Under the pieces are notes generated by a model. The model was not told where the DNA came from and did not search any database. It saw nothing but the letters and a program-made list of their open reading frames with translations. 64,000 nt of DNA from Saccharopolyspora hirsuta. Lineage in GTDB: Bacteria; Actinomycetota; Actinomycetes; Mycobacteriales; Pseudonocardiaceae. Positions 1-7,416 of this stretch are shown here, piece after piece (position 1 is the first letter of the stretch; every line of letters starts with the position of its first letter). Location of the stretch: contig NZ_VWPH01000019.1 of NCBI RefSeq assembly GCF_008630535.1, positions 62,001 to 126,000 on the forward strand, written 5' to 3'. Position numbers and translations under genes: made by a program.

Positions 1-213
1 CGCCACGAGGCGCCGCGAGCGGCGAGCGCGCTGAACGTGCTCAACCGGGTCGGCGGTTCGCTCGGCACAGCGCTGCTGGTCGTCGTGCTGCAGAACGGCG
101 ACCCGAATCCGGCGGCGGCGTTCGGCGACACGTTCTGGTGGGCCTTCGGCCTCACCGCGCTGAGCCTCGTCCCCGCCTTCCTGTTCCCGTCCCGAGAAGG
201 GGAATCGACATGA
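1..213 (+). CDS. C-terminal end of an MFS (DHA2/EmrB-like) multidrug exporter, truncated by the window
   Basis: The first 70 codons read as the end of a membrane transporter and stop at TGA 211-213. The stretch SALNVLNRVGGSLGTALLVV is typical of the late helices of 14-TM DHA2 (EmrB/QacA) drug:proton antiporters, and it is followed by one more hydrophobic helix and a short charged tail. The 5' part lies outside the window, so substrate motifs cannot be checked. The stop codon overlaps the ATG of the next gene (ATGA, 210-213), so this exporter is translationally coupled to mca. Family assignment is fairly firm; substrate is unknown. Confidence 0.75.
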   Translation, partial: RHEAPRAASALNVLNRVGGSLGTALLVVVLQNGDPNPAAAFGDTFWWAFGLTALSLVPAFLFPSREGEST

Positions 214-1079
214 CCTTGCGCCTGATGAGCGTGCACGCCCACCCCGACGACGAGTCCAGCAAGGGCGCCGCGACCCTGGCCCGCTACGCCGCCGAGGGGG
301 TGGAGGTCCTCGTCGTCACCTGCACCGGCGGTGAGCGCGGTGATGTGCTCAACGGAGCTCTGGACCGTCCGGAGATCCGGGAGAACATCGCCGAGATCCG
401 CCGGCAGGAGATGGCGGCGGCGGCCGAGATCCTCGGCGTGCGGCAGCAGTTCCTCGGGTTCACCGACTCCGGGCTGCCCGCGGCGGGCGAGCAGCTGCCC
501 GCCGGGTGCTTCGCGCTGGAGCCCACCGAGGTCGCGGCCGCCGCGCTGGTGGCGGTCATCCGGGAGTTCCGACCGCACGTGGTCATCACCTACGACGAGT
601 CCGGCGGCTACCCGCACCCGGACCACATCAAGACCCACGAGGTCGCGGTCGCGGCCTTCGACGCGGCAGGGGACCCGAAGCGCTGCCCGGACGCCGGAAC
701 GGCGTGGCAGCCGCTCAAGCTCTACTACCAGGTCGCGCTGTCCCGGAAGTGGTTCCAGGCCCTGCACGAGGCGATGCTGCACCGGGGCGTCGACTCGCTG
801 ATGGGGCCGGTGCTCGACGAATGGCCCGACGACGCCCCGGAACTGGAGGTCACCACCCGCGTGCACTGCCCCGAGCACTTCGAGACCAGGGACCGCGCCG
901 CGCTCGCGCACGCCACCCAGATGGGCCCGGACAGCCCGTTCTTCGCCCACCCCAGGGAGATCGAGCGGGAGATCTGGCCCACCGAGGACTACCACCTCGC
1001 CAGGTCGTCGGTGCCCACCGAGGTCCCCGAGCACGACCTGTTCGCCGGGGTCCGGGAGGTCAGCGCCAGGTCATCTTGA
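210..1079 (+). CDS. mca: Mycothiol S-conjugate amidase Mca
   Basis: A 289-aa zinc hydrolase of the PIG-L/LmbE family. Mca cleaves the amide bond of mycothiol S-conjugates, releasing a mercapturic acid for export and GlcN-inositol for recycling; it acts in the cytoplasm. The metal motif HPDDE is at residues 11-15 and a second histidine motif HPDH at 136-139. The lysine at 18, just after the DDESS segment, fits Mca rather than the deacetylase MshB. Length matches Mca. The ATG at 210 is chosen because it forms an ATGA overlap with the upstream exporter gene. That coupling suggests, as inference, that conjugate cleavage and export are expressed together. Confidence 0.93.
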   Translation: MTLRLMSVHAHPDDESSKGAATLARYAAEGVEVLVVTCTGGERGDVLNGALDRPEIRENIAEIRRQEMAAAAEILGVRQQFLGFTDSGLPAAGEQLPAGCFALEPTEVAAAALVAVIREFRPHVVITYDESGGYPHPDHIKTHEVAVAAFDAAGDPKRCPDAGTAWQPLKLYYQVALSRKWFQALHEAMLHRGVDSLMGPVLDEWPDDAPELEVTTRVHCPEHFETRDRAALAHATQMGPDSPFFAHPREIEREIWPTEDYHLARSSVPTEVPEHDLFAGVREVSARSS

Positions 1080-1315
1080 TCTCGCGCTGGAACTCGACGT
1101 ACCCGGCGCGGCGGGAGGCGCGTTGTCGAGGTCGACCACGTCGAGGATCCTCGGTGTGGCGTCGCCCGGTCGGCTCCACCAGGCCACGCGGGCCAGCATC
1201 CGGTCGCCGCGCAGCGCGACCCACATCGACTCCGGTCGTCGGCCAGCTCCTCGTTGAGCGTGCAGGGCAGCCGGGAGAACAGTTCGAGCTCGTCGCGCCC
1301 GGTGATCGGGCGCAT
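1060..1315 (-). pseudogene. Decayed GNAT acetyltransferase (frameshifted, internally deleted)
   Basis: On the minus strand three pieces of one acetyltransferase-like protein lie in three frames. From the ATG at 1315 one frame reads MRPITGRDELELFSRLPCTL. A second frame continues with ESMWVALRGDRMLARVAWW and then LDVVDLDN. A third frame ends RAGYVEFQREIKMTWR at a TGA at 1060-1062. These match the beginning and end of an actinobacterial GNAT protein, with most of the middle (roughly 150 residues) missing. The remnant overlaps the 3' end of mca by 20 bp. It cannot be repaired by one frameshift correction, so a sequencing error alone does not explain it. Confidence 0.75.
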
Positions 1316-1350
1316 GGTCACGGTCAAGGCGCGCTCTAGGAGAAGGCGGG

Positions 1351-2355
1351 ATGACGTGCAGCCCAGTTCCCGAAGTCGCGCCGAAATCCGGTTGCGGGCC
1401 ACCGGATACTGGAGCGGTGACCCCGGACGACCACCGAACCCGCACCAGGAGGGGGCTGGCCGCGGCGGTGGCCGCCGCGCGCGGCGCGGGTCTGCCGACC
1501 GCGGACCCGCAGGTCGTCTCCGAGCGGGGCAACCTGGTCGTGCACCTGGCACCGGAGCCCGTCGTCGCCCGGGTCGCCACCTCGACCGCGTGGACCCGCA
1601 GCGACCCGTCGGCCTGGTTGGCGCGGGAGGTCTCCGTCGCCGCGCACGCGGCCCGGCGAGGAGCAGCGGTCATCCCGCCCGCGCCGGGCGTGGATCCGGG
1701 GCCGCACCAGCGCGACGGGTTCTGGGTGAGCTTCTGGACCTACCTGCCGTGCTCGCCGCAGCGGGCGGATGCCGAGTCCTGCGGCGAGTCCCTGGCCCGG
1801 TTGCACCTCGCGCTGGCCGATTACCCGGACGAGCTGCCGTGGTTGACCCCGGTCCGGGACCAGATCCAGGACGGTCTCGCGGCGCTGGAGCGCGAGCACG
1901 TGCTGTCTTCAGCCGAGCTGAAAGCCCTGCGGGTGCGGCACGAGGCGGTGCTCGCCGAGGTGGACGGCATCGGCGGTCCGGCTGCGGTCCTGCACGGCGA
2001 TGCCCATCCGGGGAACCTGCTGCTGGCGGACGGGCGGTGGCGGTGGGCGGACTTCGAGGAGTCCTGCCGCGGTCCCCGGGAGTGGGATCTCGCCGTGCTG
2101 GCCGGGAACTTCACCTCCGACGCTCCCGCCGCACTCCGCGCATACGCCGAGGTGATCGGAGAAAGTCCTTGCCGGACAACGGATCTCGCCCCGTTTCGCC
2201 GGGCGCGTGAGCTGGAAGCCGTGGTGTGGTTGCTGGGCATGGCGCACCTGCACCCGGACAGGTACGCGGCTCGTGCGCGCAGTGCGCTGGCCGAGCTCTT
2301 GGACCGGCCCGGCGGATCGCGCCGCCGGGCCACCACTTCGATCAGGTCAGCTTGA
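1351..2355 (+). CDS. Aminoglycoside phosphotransferase-family (APH/choline kinase fold) protein
   Basis: A soluble kinase-fold protein of up to 334 residues that probably phosphorylates a small hydroxylated metabolite or antibiotic. It carries the Brenner catalytic motif HGDAHPGNLLL and, after it, the metal-binding block WADFEESCRGPREWDLA. The N-terminal lobe includes a candidate ATP-binding stretch, NLVVHLAPEPVVARVA. The start is uncertain. ATG 1351 has an AGGAGAAGG element upstream, but its first 22 codons look non-coding, and GTG 1417 gives a cleaner N-terminus. The last 14 bp overlap the converging allE-like gene. The fold is clear; the substrate is not, and antibiotic resistance should not be assumed. 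Confidence 0.8.
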   Translation: MTCSPVPEVAPKSGCGPPDTGAVTPDDHRTRTRRGLAAAVAAARGAGLPTADPQVVSERGNLVVHLAPEPVVARVATSTAWTRSDPSAWLAREVSVAAHAARRGAAVIPPAPGVDPGPHQRDGFWVSFWTYLPCSPQRADAESCGESLARLHLALADYPDELPWLTPVRDQIQDGLAALEREHVLSSAELKALRVRHEAVLAEVDGIGGPAAVLHGDAHPGNLLLADGRWRWADFEESCRGPREWDLAVLAGNFTSDAPAALRAYAEVIGESPCRTTDLAPFRRARELEAVVWLLGMAHLHPDRYAARARSALAELLDRPGGSRRRATTSIRSA

Positions 2356-3163
2356 TCTGGCGGTTGACGTCCTTGTACAGCAGGTAGCGGAACTTGCCGG
2401 GGCCACCGGCGTAGCAGGCCTGCGGGCAGAAGGCGCGCAGCCACATGAAGTCACCGGCCTCGACCTCCACCCAGTCGTCGTTGAGCCGGTAGACGGCCTT
2501 GCCCTCGAGCACGTAGAGCCCGTGCTCCATCACGTGCGTCTCGGCGAACGGGATCGCCGCACCCGGCTCGAACGTCACGATGTTGACGTGCATGTCGTGC
2601 GAGAGGTCGTTCGGGTCGACGAACCGCGTGGTCGCCCACCGGCCGTCGGTGTCGGGCATCGGAGTCGGCTCGATGTCCTGCTCCTGCACCGCGAAGGCCT
2701 TCGGCGTCGGGATGCCCTCGACGAACTCGTAGGCCTTGCGCACCCACTGGAAGGTCGCCACCGCGTCGGAGGTGTTGGCCACCGACCAGTTCGCGCCCGG
2801 CGGCAGGAAGGCGTACCCGCCCGGGGTCAGCTGGTGCTTCTCGCCCTCGATGACCACGTCGAGGTTGCCGGTGAGCAGGAACAGCACCGACTCCACGCCG
2901 CTCTCCGGCTCCGGCTGCGCGCTCCCGCCGCCCGGTCCGACCTCGACGATGTACTGCGCGAACGTGGTGGCGAACCCGGCGATGGGGCGGGCGAGGATCC
3001 ACGAGCGGGTGTTGTCCCACCCCGGCAGGTTGCTGGTGACGATGTCGCGGAGGACACCGCGAGGGATGACGGTGTACGCCTCCTTCACGATGGCGCGGTC
3101 GGTCAGCAGCGTCGTCTGCGACGGCAGGCCACCCTCGGGGGCGTAGTACGTCGGCTCGCTCAA
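2342..3163 (-). CDS. allE: (S)-ureidoglycine aminohydrolase (bicupin, AllE-like)
   Basis: A 273-aa double-cupin protein. AllE hydrolyses (S)-ureidoglycine to (S)-ureidoglycolate and ammonia in allantoin degradation and uses Mn2+. The N-terminal cupin runs about residues 60-150, with LFLLTGNLDVVIEGE and GGYAFLPPGANWSV. The C-terminal cupin, about 180-260, has PFAETHVMEHGLYVLEGKA and the metal-type residues E, H, H and Q near AFCPQACYAG. The first codon is TTG (3163-3161), supported by an AGGACAGGAG element about 8 nt upstream. No other allantoin genes flank it, so it may sit apart from the rest of the pathway. Related bicupins of unknown substrate exist, which limits certainty. Confidence 0.83.
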   Translation of the reverse strand: MSEPTYYAPEGGLPSQTTLLTDRAIVKEAYTVIPRGVLRDIVTSNLPGWDNTRSWILARPIAGFATTFAQYIVEVGPGGGSAQPEPESGVESVLFLLTGNLDVVIEGEKHQLTPGGYAFLPPGANWSVANTSDAVATFQWVRKAYEFVEGIPTPKAFAVQEQDIEPTPMPDTDGRWATTRFVDPNDLSHDMHVNIVTFEPGAAIPFAETHVMEHGLYVLEGKAVYRLNDDWVEVEAGDFMWLRAFCPQACYAGGPGKFRYLLYKDVNRQIKLT

Positions 3164-3316
3164 CTTGCAACTCCTGTCCTGATCGACGTTCGCACGCTGC
3201 CGCGCAGGCGTGCCGGGTGCGCCGCGCTCGGAGCGTTCGAGACGTCCACAGAGTAAGGCCCCGAGCCCGGAATGGACAGCCTCAATTCGTCACATTGACG
3301 AGCCCGTGACCCGCAC

Positions 3317-3511
3317 CTAATCGGTTTGGCTGATCAACCCCGCCGACCCCGCGCGGGCGTCGATCTCGGAGCCGTGCTGGTCAGCCCAGTCGGCCACCGC
3401 GGACAGCGGCACGAGCAACCCCCGCCCGAGCTCGGAGAGCGAGTACTCCGCGCTCGGCGACACCGTGGGTGCACCGTCCGCGCCGCGAGCGTCCCGCTCC
3501 AGCGCAGTTCT
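3317..3511 (-). pseudogene. HxlR-type regulator fossil (C-terminal piece)
   Basis: The minus strand encodes RTALERDA, a short spacer, and then AEYSLSELGRGLLVPLSAVA followed by DWADQHGSEIDA, ending at a TAG at 3317-3319. These match the recognition-helix end, the wing and the C-terminal helix of HxlR winged-helix regulators, including the hallmark YSLxELG turn. The preceding sequence in this frame, up to 3673, does not look like an HxlR N-terminus, and no other frame supplies one cleanly. I therefore read this as a 5'-deleted remnant rather than a working gene. It lies next to an unusual long palindrome (3639-3676). Confidence 0.6.
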
Positions 3512-3638
3512 GGCGCTGCGCGGCAGAAGGCTGGCTGGACTTCTCCACGCGTGCAGTCCAGCGCATCGCGGGACGCCCGTATGCTGACGACCGGCTTCTT
3601 CTCGGCCCAGCGAGAGTCCCTGCTCGGCTAACTGGTCG

Positions 3639-3676
3639 TGAGTGCGTAACAGCGTTCGAACACCGTTACGCACTCA
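3639..3676. promoter_or_regulatory. 38-bp near-perfect palindrome, orphan operator candidate
   Basis: The outer arms TGAGTGCGTAAC (3639-3650) and GTTACGCACTCA (3665-3676) are perfect inverted repeats, and the centre GTTCGAAC (3654-3661) is itself palindromic about the same axis. Overall 17 of 19 base pairs match. The size and symmetry resemble an operator for a dimeric or tetrameric TetR/HxlR-type regulator. No intact gene starts beside it; only an HxlR fossil lies to the left and the 3' end of hsp20 to the right. Confidence 0.6.
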
Positions 3677-3790
3677 TGACCCGAGCGAGGTCTACGGAAG
3701 TCCACATCGGACACTTTGCGATGGCCGCCGGAGCTCGCTCGGGCGTTGCGGCGGTTCAGATGGCTTGTGGCGCAGGGGGAATCGGGTCAT

Positions 3791-3821
3791 CCGGGGTGGC
3801 GCGGGAGTTGCGCCGCCCCGG
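3791..3821 (-). terminator. Hairpin downstream of hsp20
   Basis: A 12-bp stem with 11 of 12 pairs (3791-3802 with 3810-3821) and a 7-nt loop lies 12 bp past the hsp20 stop. There is no clear U-tract, which is common for terminators in high-GC actinobacteria. Confidence 0.6.
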
Positions 3822-3832
3822 GTGGTGGGTGG

Positions 3833-4240
3833 TTACTTGCCCTTGCGGGATACCGGGATCTCCTTGCTGACCTCGGTTTCCCTCCGGGGCATGCGGATGG
3901 TGAGGATGCCCGCTTCGTACTCGGCCTTGATCTCGTCGGTGTTGCAGCTCATCGGCAGCAGCATGCTGCGGCTGTAGGTGCCGTAGTAGAACTCGCTGTG
4001 CCGTTCGGTGCGCTCCTCGTGCTTGCGCTCGGCGTTGATCTTGAGCTGGTTGCCCTCGACGTTGATGTGGATGTCCTCGTCCGGGTTCACGCCCGGCAGT
4101 TCGCAGCGGATCACGAACTCGTCGCCCTCGGTGAAGGTCTCCACGCGCATCGCGTGGCGCTCGCCGAAGGGCCATTCGCTCTCGAACATCTGGAAGATGT
4201 CCGCCAACCCCATGCTCGGCCGCGGCAACAAGCTGGTCAT
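3833..4240 (-). CDS. Hsp20/alpha-crystallin small heat-shock protein
   Basis: A 135-aa small heat-shock protein, an ATP-independent holdase that forms oligomers in the cytoplasm and binds unfolding proteins. The alpha-crystallin domain covers about residues 35-130. It contains FVIRCELPGVNPDEDIHINV, the region near ERHSEFYYGTYSRSM, and the terminal signature GILTIRMPRR. A short IPV motif (EIPVSRK) near the C-terminus is the usual inter-dimer contact. The ATG at 4240 is chosen for its upstream AAGGAGGGCACC ribosome-binding site; an upstream ATG at 4273 lacks one. It is followed by a hairpin terminator. No HAIR or CIRCE element is obvious in the short upstream gap. Confidence 0.93.
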   Translation of the reverse strand: MTSLLPRPSMGLADIFQMFESEWPFGERHAMRVETFTEGDEFVIRCELPGVNPDEDIHINVEGNQLKINAERKHEERTERHSEFYYGTYSRSMLLPMSCNTDEIKAEYEAGILTIRMPRRETEVSKEIPVSRKGK

Positions 4241-4316
4241 GGTGCCCTCCTTGGCGAAGAGACTCGGAAGCACACCGCGCGAGTACCCGCGCCCGGCTGC
4301 GGCTAACCGGTGCCGA

Positions 4317-5213
4317 TCACTCCGCGGGCGGCGGCTGGTCGCTCGTGCGGCCGGGTTCCGGTGCGGTGCGGGCGGCGACCACGTGGCCGATGAACAGGTC
4401 GTAGACCACCGCGCCGATCACCGCGCCGACCAGCGGGCCGACGATGGGGATCCAGAAGTACCAGCTGAACCACTGGTAGCTGCCGGGCAGCGCGATATCA
4501 CCCCAGCCGGTCAGGAACGTCCACAGCCGCGGTCCCAGGTCGCGCGCCGGGTTGATCGCGTAACCGGCGTTGGGGCCGAAGGTCAGGCCGATGGCGGTGA
4601 CCGCCATGCCGATCAGGAACGGGCCCAGGTTGGCCGCCGGTGCCGTGTTGCGCGCGTCGATGAGCGCGAAGATCAGCAGCACCAGCACCGCGGTGCCCAC
4701 GACCTGGTCCAGCAGCGGTCCCCACCACGACCCGGCGAAGTACTTGGCCGGGAAGGTGGCGAAGATGGCGAAGGTGTCCAGCGACTGGTTCCGGGACAGC
4801 CCGGCCTTGGCGTTGAACGCGTCGATCGCCCAGCTGTAGGTGGCGAACACCAGGGCCGCGGCGACGAACGCGCCGACCAGCTGGGCGAACACGTACGGCA
4901 CGACCTTCCGCCACGGGAAGGCCCGCCGCACCGCGAAGGCCAGCGTCACGGCGGGGTTGATGTGCGCGCCGCTCACCCCGCCCGCCACGTAGACGCCGAA
5001 CACCACCGCGAAGCCCCAGCCGAAGGCGATGATCAGCCAGTTCGCGGGCCCGAACGCGTCGGACTGGCGGCCGGACCCGGGCAGCCCGGCGACCGCGACC
5101 GCCACCGAGGCGCAGCCCAGCAGGATCAGGACGAACGTGCCCAGGAACTCGGCGAGCAGTTCGCCCCCGAGCCCTTCTCGGTAGCCGTGACGGCGTTGCC
5201 CTTGCTCAGCCAT
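4317..5213 (-). CDS. glpF: Aquaglyceroporin (MIP/GlpF family)
   Basis: A 298-aa integral membrane channel for glycerol and water-like solutes. Both NPA-type half-helices are present: SGAHINPAVTLAFA (NPA 1) and GYAINPARDLGPR (NPA 2). The D after the second NPAR is typical of glycerol-conducting channels rather than strict aquaporins. Six hydrophobic helices surround these. The C-terminus is short, charged and proline-rich (EPGRTSDQPPPAE). The ATG at 5213 has GGAGCGACCG in front. No glycerol kinase or dehydrogenase lies beside it, so it appears to be a stand-alone facilitator. Glycerol is the family's usual substrate; actual selectivity is inferred. Confidence 0.93.
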   Translation of the reverse strand: MAEQGQRRHGYREGLGGELLAEFLGTFVLILLGCASVAVAVAGLPGSGRQSDAFGPANWLIIAFGWGFAVVFGVYVAGGVSGAHINPAVTLAFAVRRAFPWRKVVPYVFAQLVGAFVAAALVFATYSWAIDAFNAKAGLSRNQSLDTFAIFATFPAKYFAGSWWGPLLDQVVGTAVLVLLIFALIDARNTAPAANLGPFLIGMAVTAIGLTFGPNAGYAINPARDLGPRLWTFLTGWGDIALPGSYQWFSWYFWIPIVGPLVGAVIGAVVYDLFIGHVVAARTAPEPGRTSDQPPPAE

Positions 5214-5298
5214 CGGTCGCTCCAGGAAACGAGTAGGTAATCGCCTGCGGAGCCGAGCCGAACCCCCATCGCTCCACGGAGTGTAGGTCCGGCCGGGG

Positions 5299-5313
5299 CC
5301 GCCCGCCGGGCGG
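5299..5313 (-). terminator. Short GC hairpin after the otrA-like gene
   Basis: CCGCCC-GCC-GGGCGG directly follows the stop codon of the ribosomal protection gene. The stem is only 6 bp with a 3-nt loop and no U-tract, so termination is possible but weakly supported. Confidence 0.35.
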
Positions 5314-7275
5314 TCAGCCGGTGCGCCGGGCCACCCGCAGCAGGTACTCCTCCCGGTCGAGCGGGTTGTGGTCGGCGCGCGGCCGGACCGGTGGCTCCCC
5401 GCGCACCGGCGCGTAGCGGGCGAACCAGGTCTCCAGCACGCCTTCGCCGCGGGTGAGGCCGGGCAGCCTCTGCTGCAGCTCGTGCACGCGGGCAGCGGGC
5501 AGTTCGCCCTCCACCACGGTCGACGCACCGCGCGTGGTGGTCGCCTGCGGCACCCCCTGCGACCGGGCCACCGCGGGGGCCACCGCGCTGAGCGCATCCG
5601 CGGGGATGTCGAGGCGGAAGTGGTGCACGGGTTCGTGCACCGCCGTTCCGGCCCGGCGCAGCGCCGTCATCAGCACCAGCGGGGTGAGGTTCCGGAAGTC
5701 GCCCGCCGTGCTCGACATGCTCTTGTCGAACGTGCCGTGCGCCCGGCTCTGCCGCGCCCAGTAGCCGGAGTGCGTCATGGTCACCACGCAGTCGCCGACC
5801 TGCCACCCGCGCAGCCCCTGGCGCAGCGTGCTCAGCACCGCCTCCTCGACCGCCTTGAAGAAGGCGGGCGGCATCGAACCGAGCTCCACGCCCAACCGGA
5901 AGTCCACCCCGGCGCCGCTGGTCGCGGGCTCGACGCGCAGCCCCACGGTGGCCAGGAACGGGTTGTGCGGCTCGCCGATCACCTCCACCGCGGTTCCAGC
6001 GCCGAGGGGGCGTTCCACGCAGATGGTGACCGTGTCCCGGAAGTCGACGTCGATGCCGTACTCCGCGGCCAGCGTCGCCTGGACGACCTCCTTCTGCACC
6101 TCGCCGTACAGCGAGACGGAGATCTCCTGCCGGACGTCGTCCTGCCGCAGGTCGATCAGCGGGTCCTGCTCGGCGAGCTGGGTGAGCGCGACGTGCAGCG
6201 CGCCCCGGTCCGCGCGGCGGCGGGGGACGACCACGGCCTCCAGCGTCGGCGGCGCGAAGTGCTGGTCGGGGCCGCGGCGCGGCGTGCCGATCGCATCACC
6301 GATGCGGACCTCGCCGAGCCCCCACAGCTTGCCGATCCGCCCTGCGCTCACCGAGTCGCAGTGCGTCGTCCCGCCGCGGTCGAAGACGCTGATCGCGGTG
6401 ACCTTCTGCTCCGCACCGCTGCGGCCGGGCAGCCGATCGCGGGTGCGCAGGGTGCCGGAGAACATGCGGGCGTAGGCGATCTTCTCCCCGGCGGGACCGC
6501 GCTCGACCTTGAACACGGTCCCGGAGGCAGGACCGTCCGCATCGCCTTCAGCGGCCGGGAGCAGTTCCGCGATGCCCGCGATCAACTCCGCGACACCGGC
6601 ACCCGTGGTCGCCGAGCCGCAGTAAACCGGGTGCACCAGCGCCCGCTTGGCCTGCTGCACCAACGCATTTCGGAGTTGCGAGGGCGGTATCGGTTCGTCG
6701 CCGACGTAGGCGGCCAGCAACGCCTCGTCGTGCTCTGCGAGCACGTCCACCGCGACCGCGACGTCCGAGGAGACCGCCGCATCGCGGGTTCCGGCATCGA
6801 CAGCGCTGGTCATCGGGACGATCGCCGGTGTCAGCTTCGCCGCGACGTCGCGCAGCACCTGGTCGACCCGGGCCCCGCTCCGGTCGATCTTGTTGACGAA
6901 GACCAGCGTCGGGATTTGCAGGCGCTGGAGGGTCCGCATCAGCACCCGGGTCTGCGCCTGGACGCCTTCGACGGCGGAGATCACCAGCACCGCACCGTCG
7001 AGGACGCCGAGCACCCGCTCCACCTCGGCGATGAAGTCCGGGTGACCGGGGGTGTCGATCAGGTTGACCGCGACGTCGGCGACGACGAAGGAGACCACCG
7101 CCGACTTGATGGTGATGCCCCGCTGCCGTTCCAGGGCGAGGGAATCGGTCCGGGTGTCGCCGCGGTCGACGCTGCCGAGCCGGTCGGTGACCCCGGCCGC
7201 GTGCAGCAGCCGCTCGGTGAGGCTCGTCTTACCGGCGTCGACGTGGGCCAGGATCCCCAAGTTCAACGTGCGCAC
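5314..7275 (-). CDS. otr(A): Otr(A)/TetM-type ribosomal protection GTPase
   Basis: A 653-aa EF-G-like translational GTPase. Such proteins bind the 70S ribosome and eject tetracycline. The G1 motif AHVDAGKTSLTE is at residues 10-21, G2 lies near RQRGITIKSA, G3 is IDTPGH and G4 is NKID. Domains II to V of the TetM/OtrA type follow. Length matches Otr(A) (about 640-660 aa) and is shorter than EF-G. The start is GTG 7275, whose ribosome-binding site is weak. A separate ORF with a strong site begins 61 nt upstream and overlaps this start in another frame, suggesting translational control. An MFS exporter lies immediately upstream on the same strand, like the otrB/otrA pairing. Resistance is inferred from family only. 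Confidence 0.88.
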   Translation of the reverse strand: MRTLNLGILAHVDAGKTSLTERLLHAAGVTDRLGSVDRGDTRTDSLALERQRGITIKSAVVSFVVADVAVNLIDTPGHPDFIAEVERVLGVLDGAVLVISAVEGVQAQTRVLMRTLQRLQIPTLVFVNKIDRSGARVDQVLRDVAAKLTPAIVPMTSAVDAGTRDAAVSSDVAVAVDVLAEHDEALLAAYVGDEPIPPSQLRNALVQQAKRALVHPVYCGSATTGAGVAELIAGIAELLPAAEGDADGPASGTVFKVERGPAGEKIAYARMFSGTLRTRDRLPGRSGAEQKVTAISVFDRGGTTHCDSVSAGRIGKLWGLGEVRIGDAIGTPRRGPDQHFAPPTLEAVVVPRRRADRGALHVALTQLAEQDPLIDLRQDDVRQEISVSLYGEVQKEVVQATLAAEYGIDVDFRDTVTICVERPLGAGTAVEVIGEPHNPFLATVGLRVEPATSGAGVDFRLGVELGSMPPAFFKAVEEAVLSTLRQGLRGWQVGDCVVTMTHSGYWARQSRAHGTFDKSMSSTAGDFRNLTPLVLMTALRRAGTAVHEPVHHFRLDIPADALSAVAPAVARSQGVPQATTTRGASTVVEGELPAARVHELQQRLPGLTRGEGVLETWFARYAPVRGEPPVRPRADHNPLDREEYLLRVARRTG

Positions 7276-7336
7276 GAAGTTCCACGTCCTCTGCGTAGGT
7301 GGTGATGACCTGCGGGCAGGACGTGGCTGTGCGCAT
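7229..7336 (-). CDS. Leader ORF overlapping the start of the otr(A)-like gene
   Basis: A 35-aa ORF starts at ATG 7336 behind an excellent ribosome-binding site (GAGGGAGGAGC, about 5 nt away). It begins MRTATSCPQVITTYAEDVEL, runs through the otr(A) GTG at 7275 in a different frame, and stops 46 nt inside it. The downstream GTG lacks a comparable site. Ribosomes therefore probably load here, and otr(A) may be reached by coupling or release, which would let ribosome stalling tune expression. This is inference from layout; no competing hairpins were folded. The peptide itself shows no domain. Confidence 0.5.
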   Translation of the reverse strand: MRTATSCPQVITTYAEDVELRAHVELGDPGPRRRR

Positions 7337-7416
7337 GCTGTGCTCCTCCCTCGTCGAATCGGGCCCGGACAGTGCAGCAGGAGTCGGCAGCGGAGGGCAA
7401 CTGGTTTTCGGCGCGA

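Noticed and set aside
210-1079. Assignment of the LmbE-family gene as MshB (GlcNAc-inositol deacetylase)
   Set aside because: The Lys after DDESS and the coupling to an exporter fit Mca better.
3716-4306. 196-codon plus-strand frame over hsp20
   Set aside because: It is antisense to an unmistakable alpha-crystallin domain.
5368-7305. A 645-codon plus-strand open frame antisense to the ribosomal protection gene
   Set aside because: It is the mirror of a strongly biased GC gene, is rich in Arg/His/Asp, and has no domain; the minus strand carries all EF-G motifs.
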